From: Streptomyces griseofuscus
GTDB taxonomy: Bacteria > Actinomycetota > Actinomycetes > Streptomycetales > Streptomycetaceae
Reading direction: 5' to 3'
NCBI RefSeq assembly: GCF_014673495.1
Contig: NZ_CP051006.1
Span: 3,906,001 to 3,970,000, forward strand
DNA length: 64,000 nt
The position numbers were made by a program, and so were the translations under genes. Under the pieces are notes generated by a model that had not been told where the DNA came from, did not search any database, and saw nothing but the letters and a program-made list of their open reading frames with translations. Below are positions 1 to 7,840 of the stretch, in pieces. The stretch's first letter is position 1. Every line of letters starts with the position of its first letter.

Positions 1-844
1 CGGTGCTGAGGATCAGCCTGCTGTCGCCGGTGAGATGGGCGACGCTCGGGCAGCCGCCGGACTCCACCACGGCGAGCGCGGCCCGGGTCCGCTCGACCTC
101 GCAGGCGGCCGTGGCGAGCAGATCGCGGGCGGCGGCCGGTGCCACGCCGAGGACGGCGGCGACCTCGGGGGCGGTCAGACGGTGGCGGACGGCGAGCTCC
201 AGGGCCTCGCGCTGCTCGGGCGTGGTTCCGGCCGCCTCCGGCCAGGCGAGCAGGGTCAGTTCGCGGTGCCGGCGCTCCTGGACCTCCGGGGGGAGGGCCG
301 GGCCGGGCGCCTCGGGGTCCATTCCCCTGCCGCCCCTCCCGCTCTTCGCCGCGGCTCTGCCGGTACGGCCCGCCGCATGGGTGGCCTGACGTTTCTGCTT
401 CGCCTCGGCCAGCTTGCGCAGACACGCCCACCGGGCCAGCGCGTACAGCCAGGCCCTGCGCTCCCCGTCGGTCCCCGGCCCGCGGTGGGCCCGCCGCTCG
501 GCCAGGGCGAGGGCGTCGCCGAGCGCGGCGGTGGCCGTGTCGTGGTCGCACAGGATGGACAGGCAGTAGGTGAACAGGCCGTCCAGATACGACTCGTAGC
601 GCGTCGACTCCCGCCGGGCGATGGTCCGCGCGGCGGCACGGTCCCGCGCCTCACGGGCGTCTCGCGCATCCCGCGCATCCCGCGCGTCATGCGCCTCACA
701 CGCTTCATGTGACTCAGACACACCAGGCCTCCGCACACCCTCGCGCGGTTCACGCCCCTCGCGCGCCTCTCGTGCTTCGCGCGCCACGCCGTGCGCCCGG
801 TGCGCGCCGGTGGTGCGGGTGGTGGTCTCCGGGCTGCTGCTCAT
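1..844 (-). CDS. Sigma-70-like regulator, 3' end cut by window edge
   Basis: Reading leftwards from ATG at 844, 281 codons are open and run off the window. Residues about 40-70 are an unusual run of ARD/ARE repeats. From about residue 80 the sequence resembles region 2 of an ECF sigma factor (RYESYLDGLFTYCLSIL, then RRAWLYALARWACLRKLAE). A later stretch (TPEQREALELAVRHRLTAPE) resembles the helix-turn-helix of region 4, and it ends visibly with VVESGGCPSVAHLTGD. Family resemblance suggests an atypical sigma factor or sigma-like DNA-binding protein with extra C-terminal sequence outside the window. It is divergent from radA. The target promoters and exact family are unknown to me. Confidence 0.7.
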   Translation of the reverse strand, partial: MSSSPETTTRTTGAHRAHGVAREAREAREGREPREGVRRPGVSESHEACEAHDARDARDARDAREARDRAAARTIARRESTRYESYLDGLFTYCLSILCDHDTATAALGDALALAERRAHRGPGTDGERRAWLYALARWACLRKLAEAKQKRQATHAAGRTGRAAAKSGRGGRGMDPEAPGPALPPEVQERRHRELTLLAWPEAAGTTPEQREALELAVRHRLTAPEVAAVLGVAPAAARDLLATAACEVERTRAALAVVESGGCPSVAHLTGDSRLILST

Positions 845-1045
845 CACCCGTGCGACCGTAGGCGTCGGCGGAGCGCCCCTTCTGGAGCCTTGAGCACTTT
901 TAATCCGTACGGGTGAAACGATCCCTCATAAGGGGACAGGAACCCTTTGCTCCGGGGCCGGATTCCGCGGGCCGCCGGCCGAAGCCCGTCCACCCACTTG
1001 GCGGCCCCCGGTCCCGTTGTCAGTGCCGCGGGCTACGGTTTCCGC

Positions 1046-2455
1046 ATGGCTGCCCGTACCAAGACCACCAAGGACCGTCCGTCCTACCGCTGCACCGAGT
1101 GCGGCTGGCAGACGGCCAAGTGGCTCGGCCGCTGCCCCGAGTGCCAGGCGTGGGGCACCGTCGAGGAGTACGGCGCGCCCGCGGTCCGCACCACGGCGCC
1201 CGGCCGGGTCGTCACCTCCGCGCTGCCCATCGGCCAGGTCGACGGCCGGCAGGCCACCGCCCGCTCCACCGGAGTGCCGGAGCTGGACCGGGTGCTCGGC
1301 GGCGGGCTCGTACCGGGCGCGGTGGTGCTGCTGGCGGGCGAGCCCGGCGTCGGCAAGTCCACCCTGCTGCTGGACGTGGCGGCCAAGGCGGCGAGCGAGG
1401 AGCACCGCACCCTCTATGTCACCGGCGAGGAGTCGGCGAGCCAGGTGCGGCTGCGCGCCGACCGCATCAACGCGCTGCACGACCAGCTGTATCTGGCCGC
1501 CGAGACCGACCTCTCCGCCGTCCTCGGGCATCTGGACGAGGTCAAGCCCTCCCTGCTGATCCTGGACTCGGTGCAGACGGTCGCCTCCCCGGAGATCGAC
1601 GGCGCGCCCGGCGGCATGGCCCAGGTCCGTGAGGTGGCCGGGGCGCTGATCCGGGCCTCCAAGGAGCGCGGCATGTCCACGCTGCTGGTCGGCCATGTCA
1701 CCAAGGACGGCGCGATCGCGGGCCCGCGCCTGCTGGAGCACCTGGTGGACGTGGTGCTGCACTTCGAGGGCGACCGGCACGCCCGGCTCCGCCTGGTCCG
1801 CGGCGTGAAGAACCGGTACGGCGCGACGGACGAGGTCGGCTGCTTCGAGCTGCACGACGAGGGGATCATCGGCCTGGCCGACCCCAGCGGCCTCTTCCTG
1901 ACCCGGCGCGACGAACCGGTGCCGGGCACCTGTCTGACCGTGACCCTGGAGGGCCGCCGCCCGCTGGTGGCCGAGGTGCAGGCGCTGACCGTGGACTCCC
2001 AGATCCCCTCCCCCCGGCGCACCACGTCGGGCCTGGAGACCTCCCGGGTGTCGATGATGCTGGCCGTGCTCGAACAGCGCGGCCGGATCAGCGCGCTCGG
2101 CAAGCGGGACATCTACTCGGCCACGGTCGGCGGCGTGAAGCTGTCCGAGCCCGCCGCCGACCTGGCCATCGCCCTGGCGCTGGCCTCCGCCGCGAGCGAC
2201 ACCCCGCTGCCGAAGAACCTGGTGGCCATCGGCGAGGTGGGTCTCGCCGGCGAGGTGAGACGGGTCACGGGCGTGCAGCGCAGGCTCGCCGAGGCCCACC
2301 GGCTCGGCTTCACGCATGCGCTGGTCCCGGGCGATCCGGGGAAGACCCCGCCGGGGATGAAGGTGCTGGAAGTCGCGGACATGGGGGATGCGCTGCGGGT
2401 CCTGCCCCGCTCCCGTCGCCGAGAGGCCCCACGGGAGCCGGAGGAGCGCCGGTAG
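1046..2455 (+). CDS. radA: DNA repair protein RadA
   Basis: A 469-residue RadA, normal length for the family. It begins with a four-cysteine zinc finger (CTECGWQTAKWLGRCPEC, about residues 13-30). The RecA-like ATPase follows with Walker A GEPGVGKST near residue 99, the RadA-specific KNRYG motif near residue 256, and a C-terminal Lon-like domain. RadA is a branch-migration ATPase acting on recombination intermediates with RecA. ATG 1046 is chosen because it starts just before the zinc finger; the open frame extends upstream without support. disA follows 80 bases downstream, a widespread pairing, and RadA is known to modulate DisA activity in other bacteria. Confidence 0.95.
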   Translation: MAARTKTTKDRPSYRCTECGWQTAKWLGRCPECQAWGTVEEYGAPAVRTTAPGRVVTSALPIGQVDGRQATARSTGVPELDRVLGGGLVPGAVVLLAGEPGVGKSTLLLDVAAKAASEEHRTLYVTGEESASQVRLRADRINALHDQLYLAAETDLSAVLGHLDEVKPSLLILDSVQTVASPEIDGAPGGMAQVREVAGALIRASKERGMSTLLVGHVTKDGAIAGPRLLEHLVDVVLHFEGDRHARLRLVRGVKNRYGATDEVGCFELHDEGIIGLADPSGLFLTRRDEPVPGTCLTVTLEGRRPLVAEVQALTVDSQIPSPRRTTSGLETSRVSMMLAVLEQRGRISALGKRDIYSATVGGVKLSEPAADLAIALALASAASDTPLPKNLVAIGEVGLAGEVRRVTGVQRRLAEAHRLGFTHALVPGDPGKTPPGMKVLEVADMGDALRVLPRSRRREAPREPEERR

Positions 2456-2535
2456 ACTTTGCCCAGGTCTCGCCCGTCCGTACGAACCGAGTGCGGGCAC
2501 GGGCGCGCAGGCGAACCCCCGACCGGAGGAGTGCA

Positions 2536-3660
2536 GTGGCAGCCAACGACCGGGCAGCAGCTCCCGGAAAGTCCGGTGGGAGTGCCGGTTCCGATGGCCT
2601 GATGCGCGCCGCCCTGAGCGCCGTGGCACCCGGTACGGCCATGCGGGACGGCCTGGAGCGCATCCTGCGCGGCAACACCGGCGGGCTGATCGTGCTCGGC
2701 TCCGACAAGACCGTCGAGGCGATGTGCACGGGCGGTTTCGTGCTGGACGTGGAGTTCGCCGCGACCCGGCTGCGGGAGCTGTGCAAGCTGGACGGCGGCA
2801 TCGTGCTCTCCTCGGACCTCTCGAAGATCCTTCGCGCGGGCGTGCAGCTGGTCCCGGACCCGACCATCCCCACCGAGGAGACCGGCACCCGGCACCGGAC
2901 GGCGGACCGGGTCAGCAAGCAGGTCGGCTTCCCCGTCGTCTCCGTGTCCCAGTCGATGCGGCTGATCGCGCTCTACGTCGACGGCCAGCGCCGTGTCCTG
3001 GAGGACTCGGCGGCGATCCTCTCCCGTGCGAACCAGGCGCTGGCCACCCTGGAGCGGTACAAGCTCCGCCTGGACGAGGTGGCGGGCACCCTGTCGGCGC
3101 TGGAGATCGAGGACCTGGTGACGGTGCGGGACGTGTCCGCCGTCGCGCAGCGTCTGGAGATGGTGCGCCGGATCGCCACCGAGATCGCCGAGTACGTGGT
3201 GGAACTGGGCACCGACGGCCGGCTGCTCGCGCTCCAGCTGGAGGAGCTGATCGCGGGGGTCGAGCCGGACCGGGAGCTGGTCGTACGGGACTATGTGCCC
3301 GAGCCGACGGCCAAGCGCTCCCGCACGGTGGAGGAGGCCCTGTCCGAGCTGAACGCGCTCACCCAGGCCGAGCTGATCGAGGTCGGCACCGTGGCGCGGG
3401 CGCTGGGCTACACCGGGTCGCCCGAGACCCTGGACTCCGCGGTGTCCCCGCGGGGCTTCCGGCTGCTGGCCAAGGTGCCGCGGCTGCCGGGGGCGATCAT
3501 CGACCGGCTGGTGGAGCACTTCGGCGGGCTGCAGAAGCTGCTGGCCGCGAGTGTGGACGACCTCCAGACGGTGGACGGCGTGGGCGAGGCGCGGGCGCGC
3601 AGCGTGCGGGAGGGACTCTCGCGGCTGGCCGAGTCCTCGATCCTGGAGCGGTACGTCTGA
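2536..3660 (+). CDS. disA: Diadenylate cyclase / DNA integrity scanning protein DisA
   Basis: A 374-residue DisA that makes cyclic di-AMP from two ATP. GTG 2536 follows GGAGGA by five bases and matches the family start. The N-terminal DAC domain carries GTRHRTADR (RHR motif) near residue 120. The usual DGA motif reads DGG (CKLDGGIVLSS, about residues 83-93). A helical spine follows, then a C-terminal HhH DNA-binding domain (LLAASVDDLQTVDGVGEARA). In Bacillus, DisA scans DNA and stops synthesis at branched structures. It lies directly after radA and is probably co-transcribed. From its motifs it appears to be an active cyclase. Confidence 0.95.
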   Translation: MAANDRAAAPGKSGGSAGSDGLMRAALSAVAPGTAMRDGLERILRGNTGGLIVLGSDKTVEAMCTGGFVLDVEFAATRLRELCKLDGGIVLSSDLSKILRAGVQLVPDPTIPTEETGTRHRTADRVSKQVGFPVVSVSQSMRLIALYVDGQRRVLEDSAAILSRANQALATLERYKLRLDEVAGTLSALEIEDLVTVRDVSAVAQRLEMVRRIATEIAEYVVELGTDGRLLALQLEELIAGVEPDRELVVRDYVPEPTAKRSRTVEEALSELNALTQAELIEVGTVARALGYTGSPETLDSAVSPRGFRLLAKVPRLPGAIIDRLVEHFGGLQKLLAASVDDLQTVDGVGEARARSVREGLSRLAESSILERYV

Positions 3661-3670
3661 TCTTCGGGCC

Positions 3671-3710
3671 CGGCAGGTCCGAGAAGTACCCGGCAGGTCC
3701 GAGAAGTACT
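3671..3710. repeat. Tandem 20-bp duplication after disA
   Basis: Two consecutive 20-base units (3671-3690 and 3691-3710) are identical except for the last base. They begin 10 bases after the disA stop and overlap the stop codon of the convergent gene. This looks like a recent replication-slippage duplication; no function is evident. Confidence 0.85.
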
Positions 3711-4545
3711 AGTCCGCCGACAGCACGAACGACGCCTGGAGCTTCCCGTACCCCGGTGTCTTCGCCTCCAGCAGGTACGTCCCGGTCTTGGCGGTGCCGC
3801 CGGACGGGGTCGCGCAGTGGGCGGCGCTGGGGCGGCGGTCCCAGGTGACCGTGTAGGTGATGGTCTTGCCGGCCGGAACCCGGAAGAGCAGGTCGCCCGC
3901 GCCCTTGGGGCAGTCGGCGGAGGACCAGAAGGCGTTGTCGCCGTCGGCCGGGGTGATCGTCAACACCGTGTTCTTCGGGCCGAGATCGATCTTGCAGTCG
4001 GCGGACGAGGTGTTCTTCGCGGTGAGTTCAAAGGCCGGTGTCTGGTCCGGCGAGTAGGAGTTGTGCAGGCTGCGCAGGCCCAACGACACCGCGCCGGACG
4101 TGCAGTTCGCCAGCGTGGAGGAGCCGGACAGCGCGTCGCCCGCGGCGACCGCCCCGCCGCCCGCGGCGGACCCGCCGCCGGAGCCCGCGGCACCGCCCGC
4201 GCCCGAGCCGCCGTTTCCGTCGCCACCGCCGTCACCGGAACCCGACCCGGCCGACCCCGCCGAACCGCCGGACCCGGAGCCCGCGTCCGACCCGCCCGAC
4301 TCGTCCCGCCCGCCCGGGTGTTGGCTGTACGCGGGGCCCGAGCCGGACGGTCCCGGCGTGATGGTGTTCGTGGGGTTCTTGCCGCCGGACGCGCCGGTGC
4401 CCTTCTTCCCGCCGCCCCCGCCTCCCGTCGTGACGATCCAGGCGATCAGCAGTGCCGAGACGGCGACCACCGACAGCAGTACGGCCCTCCTGCGCCAGTA
4501 GATGGAGGAGGGAAGCGGCCCGACCGGATTGCGCAGAGATCCCAC
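3709..4545 (-). CDS. Membrane-anchored surface protein with Gly/Ser-rich linker
   Basis: A 278-residue protein of unknown function. One transmembrane helix near residues 19-40 (YWRRRAVLLSVVAVSALLIAW) acts as an uncleaved anchor. About 110 residues of Gly/Ser/Ala-rich linker follow, including GSGSGGSAGSAGSGSGDGGG. A globular domain from about residue 145 has cysteines in NCTSGAVSL, DCKIDLG, ADCPKGAG and HCATPSGG and a beta-sandwich-like pattern (AFELTAKNTSSADCKIDLG, TITYTVTWDRR). I infer an extracellular disulfide-bonded domain held off the membrane by a flexible stalk. It converges on disA and diverges from mutY. A perfect 7-3-7 palindrome lies five bases upstream of its start. Confidence 0.85.
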   Translation of the reverse strand: MGSLRNPVGPLPSSIYWRRRAVLLSVVAVSALLIAWIVTTGGGGGGKKGTGASGGKNPTNTITPGPSGSGPAYSQHPGGRDESGGSDAGSGSGGSAGSAGSGSGDGGGDGNGGSGAGGAAGSGGGSAAGGGAVAAGDALSGSSTLANCTSGAVSLGLRSLHNSYSPDQTPAFELTAKNTSSADCKIDLGPKNTVLTITPADGDNAFWSSADCPKGAGDLLFRVPAGKTITYTVTWDRRPSAAHCATPSGGTAKTGTYLLEAKTPGYGKLQASFVLSAD

Positions 4546-4549
4546 GCCT

Positions 4550-4566
4550 GAACTCTACGAGAGTTC
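4550..4566. promoter_or_regulatory. Perfect 17-bp palindrome GAACTCT-ACG-AGAGTTC
   Basis: Two perfect 7-base arms flank a 3-base centre, immediately upstream of the start codon of the leftward gene at 4545 and within the mutY divergent region. It looks like a dimeric repressor site. It contains GAAC and GTTC but not at the spacing of an actinobacterial LexA box. The cognate regulator is unknown. Confidence 0.5.
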
Positions 4567-4724
4567 GGCGCGCGGCCTTGTCCCACCCGCCGTCCACGCA
4601 CCAACTTTTCCGGATCATCATCCCGGTAACTGCCCCCGCAGGCACGGTTCTTCACTTACCGGCACGCTGGGTGACGGCCTCGTCACCCACGCCACCCCAC
4701 GCGGCGTGGCAGGATCGGAAGGCC

Positions 4725-5600
4725 ATGACCGAGAAAATCCACGCCCCCGTGATCGCCTGGTTCGACGCCCATGCCCGCGACCTCCCCTGGCGCCGCCCGG
4801 AGGCGGGCGCGTGGGGCGTGATGGTCAGCGAGTTCATGCTTCAGCAGACCCCGGTCAACCGGGTGCTGCCCGTCTACGAGCAGTGGCTGGCCCGCTGGCC
4901 GCGCCCCGCCGACCTGGCGAAGGAGGCGCCCGGCGAGGCGGTGCGCGCCTGGGGCCGGCTCGGCTATCCGCGCCGCGCGCTGCGGCTGCACGGCGCCGCG
5001 GTCGCCATAACGGAACGGCACGGCGGTGACGTACCGACGGAACACGCGCAACTGCTCGCGCTGCCCGGCATCGGGGAGTACACGGCCGCCGCCGTGGCCT
5101 CGTTCGCCTACGGGCAGCGGCACCCGGTGCTGGACACGAATGTGCGACGGGTGCTGGCGCGCGCGGTGACGGGGGTGCAGTACCCACCGAACGCGACGAC
5201 CGCGGCCGAGCGGCGCCTGGCCCGGGAGCTGCTGCCTGAGGACGAGCGGACGGCCGCGCGCTGGGCCGCCGCCTCCATGGAGCTGGGCGCGCTGGTGTGC
5301 ACCGCGAAGAACGAGGGGTGCACGCGCTGCCCGATCGCCGCGCAGTGCGCCTGGCGGCAGGCGGGCAAGCCGGAGCACCAGGGACCGCCGCGGCGCGGGC
5401 AGACGTACGCCGGTACGGACCGGCAGGTGCGCGGCAAGCTGCTCGCCGTGCTGCGGGAGGCGCACACCCCGGTGCCGCAGGCGCGGCTGGACCGGGTGTG
5501 GCACGAGCCGGTGCAGCGGGCCCGCGCGCTGGACGGGCTGGTGACCGACGGACTGGTGGAGCCGCTGCCCGGCGGTCTGTACCGGTTGCCCCTGACCTGA
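4725..5600 (+). CDS. mutY: A/G-specific adenine glycosylase MutY
   Basis: A 291-residue MutY removing adenine mispaired with 8-oxoguanine. ATG 4725 gives MTEKIHAPVIAWFDAHARDLPWR, the usual N terminus. The catalytic region shows SEFMLQQTPVNRV, the HhH motif LPGIGEYTAAAVASFAYG with VLDTNVRR, and a C-terminal [4Fe-4S] cluster signature C-x6-C-x2-C-x5-C (CTAKNEGCTRCPIAAQC). It is shorter than E. coli MutY because the C-terminal MutT-like 8-oxoG recognition domain is reduced to a short winged segment, as usual in actinobacteria. It lies with radA and disA in a small genome-maintenance cluster. Confidence 0.93.
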   Translation: MTEKIHAPVIAWFDAHARDLPWRRPEAGAWGVMVSEFMLQQTPVNRVLPVYEQWLARWPRPADLAKEAPGEAVRAWGRLGYPRRALRLHGAAVAITERHGGDVPTEHAQLLALPGIGEYTAAAVASFAYGQRHPVLDTNVRRVLARAVTGVQYPPNATTAAERRLARELLPEDERTAARWAAASMELGALVCTAKNEGCTRCPIAAQCAWRQAGKPEHQGPPRRGQTYAGTDRQVRGKLLAVLREAHTPVPQARLDRVWHEPVQRARALDGLVTDGLVEPLPGGLYRLPLT

Positions 5601-5881
5601 TGCACAGTCAGATCACAGCGCCGCCCGCACTGTTACGGGCCGCCTCGCTCAATCAGAGCACAATAAAGGCCCCATAACTGGACATAAGCACCACACTCTT
5701 TATCCCGTTCCTACGGCCGTTACACAACCGACGGATAGCCGATTGCTAGCCGAAGGCTGGTCCGCACAGCCTCGTGACAACGACTGCCTACTTTCATTTC
5801 CGTGCCCGACAGACCACGGGCCGGCAGGACAGCGGGACTTCGGCGGGGGCCGAAGCACACGGGGAACGGAGGCGGTTGAAC

Positions 5882-6421
5882 ATGGCGCAGGGCGAGGTGC
5901 TCGCATTCGAGGAGTACGTCCGCACACGACAGGACGCGCTGCTGCGCAGTGCGCGCCGGCTGGTGCCGGACCCCGTGGACGCGCAGGACCTGCTCCAGAC
6001 CGCGCTGGTGCGGACGTACGGCCGCTGGGACGGCATCGCCGACAAGCGGCTCGCGGACGCCTATCTGCGCCGGGTCATGATCAACACCCGGACCGAGTGG
6101 TGGCGGGCCCGCAAGCTGGAGGAGGTCCCCACCGAGCAGCTGCCGGACGCCTGTGTGGAGGACTCCACCGAGCAGCACGCCGACCGGGCCCTGCTGATGG
6201 ACATCCTGAAAGTTCTCGCGCCCAAGCAGCGCAGTGTCGTGGTGCTGCGACACTGGGAGCAGATGTCGACCGAGGAGACGGCCGCGGCCCTGGGCATGTC
6301 GGCCGGTACGGTCAAGAGCACGCTGCACCGGGCGCTCGCCCGGCTCCGCGAGGAGCTGGAGGCCCGCGACCTGGACGCACGGGCGCTGGAGCGTGAGGAG
6401 CGGGAGCGTTGCGCGGCCTGA
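5882..6421 (+). CDS. sigE: ECF sigma factor SigE (cell-envelope stress)
   Basis: A 179-residue ECF sigma factor nearly identical, from memory, to S. coelicolor SigE. Region 2 (DPVDAQDLLQTALVRTYGRWDG, AYLRRVMINTRTEWWRARK) and region 4 (LAPKQRSVVVLRHWEQMSTEETAAALGM) are intact. SigE directs genes for peptidoglycan and envelope maintenance and, unusually, is controlled at transcription by CseB/CseC rather than by an anti-sigma factor. ATG 5882 follows GGAACGGAGGCGG. The upstream 281 bases (5601-5881) hold no gene and should contain the CseB-dependent promoter, which I could not place with confidence. Confidence 0.95.
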   Translation: MAQGEVLAFEEYVRTRQDALLRSARRLVPDPVDAQDLLQTALVRTYGRWDGIADKRLADAYLRRVMINTRTEWWRARKLEEVPTEQLPDACVEDSTEQHADRALLMDILKVLAPKQRSVVVLRHWEQMSTEETAAALGMSAGTVKSTLHRALARLREELEARDLDARALEREERERCAA

Positions 6422-7074
6422 CAGGGCCCGGGCCGGACTCGGCCCGTGGGAGTTGGCTGGCGGTGATCGCGGCGGTGGCCTCGGTCACCGCCCTCGCCCT
6501 TTTCGTCGGTGCGTGCGGCACGGGCGGCCTGGGGGCCCGGGACGAGGGCCCGGCCCACGCCTCGGCGGTGGCCGGGGCCGGCGCCGTGGCCTCGCCGTCA
6601 CCCTCGCCGAACGATCCGGACAAGTACCGGAAGGTGGACGCCGTGCAGCTGCTCAAGCAGGATCCGGCGGTGTCCGCCACCGTCAAACGGGAGCTGAAGC
6701 CGTGCAGCGGCAACGAGTACCCCGTGGACATCTCCTACGGTGATCTGACCGGGTCCCCGGTGGACGACGTCGTGATCAACGTGCTGACATGCGCGGACGC
6801 GGTCGGGATCGGCTCGTATGTGTACCGGGACGATTCCGGCACCTTCAAGAACGTGTTCCGGACCGAGGAATCGCCGGTCTACGCCGAGATCGACCAGGGC
6901 CGGCTGTCGGTGACCAGGCAGTATTACGAGAAGGGCGATCCCATCTCCAGCCCGTCCGGTGAGATCGTGACGCCGTACAGCTGGAAGGCGGGACGGTTCA
7001 CGCCGGGCAAGAGCGTGCGCAACGAGTACAGCAAGTCGGCCGGGCAGGTCCCGACGCCGGTGCCGGACAGCTGA
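6409..7074 (+). CDS. cseA: Lipoprotein CseA, negative modulator of SigE response
   Basis: A lipoprotein with a hydrophobic signal (VIAAVASVTALALFVGAC) and lipobox VGAC. Two starts are possible: TTG 6409, overlapping the sigE stop (221 aa), or GTG 6463 (203 aa), which is close to the 202-residue protein known in S. coelicolor. The TTG start would provide arginines for the signal n-region. In S. coelicolor, CseA sits on the outer face of the membrane and dampens sigE induction, perhaps through the CseC sensor domain. The mature part has no recognisable catalytic motif. Confidence 0.9.
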   Translation: MRGLTGPGPDSARGSWLAVIAAVASVTALALFVGACGTGGLGARDEGPAHASAVAGAGAVASPSPSPNDPDKYRKVDAVQLLKQDPAVSATVKRELKPCSGNEYPVDISYGDLTGSPVDDVVINVLTCADAVGIGSYVYRDDSGTFKNVFRTEESPVYAEIDQGRLSVTRQYYEKGDPISSPSGEIVTPYSWKAGRFTPGKSVRNEYSKSAGQVPTPVPDS

Positions 7075-7125
7075 ACCGCCCTTCGACCGGACCACCAGCA
7101 CTTCGTAAGGACAGAGAGCACCGGG

Positions 7126-7830
7126 ATGGCAGACCAGACCCACGTTCTGTTCGTCGAGGACGACGACGTCATCCGCGAGGCCACACAGCTCGCCCTGGAG
7201 CGGGACGGCTTCGCGGTCACCGCCATGCCCGACGGGCTCTCGGGCCTTGCGGCGTTCCGGGCGAACCGCCCCGACATCGCCCTGCTCGATGTGATGGTGC
7301 CGGGTCTCGACGGGGTCAGCCTGTGCCGCCGGATCCGGGACGAGTCGACGGTGCCGGTGATCATGCTGTCGGCGCGCGCCGACTCCATCGACGTCGTCCT
7401 CGGCCTGGAGGCCGGCGCGGACGACTATGTGACCAAGCCGTTCGACGGCGCCGTACTGGTCGCCCGGATCCGGGCGGTCCTGCGCCGCTTCGGGCACGCC
7501 GGCCACTCCGCGCACCCGGAGGAGCCCGAGTCCGCGGTGCAGGGCGGCACGCTGACCTTCGGCGATCTGCGGATCGACACCGACGGCATGGAGGTGCTGC
7601 GGGACGGCCGGCCGGTGGCGCTCACCCCGACCGAGATGCGGCTGCTGCTGGAGTTCTCCTCGGCGCCCGGGACCGTGCTCTCCCGTGACAAGCTCCTGGA
7701 GCGCGTGTGGGACTACGGCTGGGGCGGGGACACCCGTGTGGTCGACGTCCATGTGCAGCGGCTGCGGCAGAAGATCGGCCAGGACCGGATCGAGACGGTC
7801 CGCGGCTTCGGCTACAAGCTGAAGGCCTGA
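7126..7830 (+). CDS. cseB: Response regulator CseB (OmpR family)
   Basis: A 234-residue OmpR-type regulator. The receiver domain has acidic residues EDDD at 11-14, phospho-acceptor Asp55 (ALLDVMVPG) and a conserved Lys in DDYVTKPFDG. The winged-helix DNA-binding domain (about 140-234) ends in VVDVHVQRLRQKIG and VRGFGYKL. Phosphorylated CseB activates the sigE promoter when the cell wall is damaged. It is followed 10 bases later by cseC. Confidence 0.96.
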   Translation: MADQTHVLFVEDDDVIREATQLALERDGFAVTAMPDGLSGLAAFRANRPDIALLDVMVPGLDGVSLCRRIRDESTVPVIMLSARADSIDVVLGLEAGADDYVTKPFDGAVLVARIRAVLRRFGHAGHSAHPEEPESAVQGGTLTFGDLRIDTDGMEVLRDGRPVALTPTEMRLLLEFSSAPGTVLSRDKLLERVWDYGWGGDTRVVDVHVQRLRQKIGQDRIETVRGFGYKLKA

Positions 7831-7840
7831 ACGGAGCGGT

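Noticed and set aside
926..2629. Long open frame antisense to radA
   Set aside because: Complementary shadow of a clearly coding gene; high-GC third positions keep the opposite frame open. No family motif in it.
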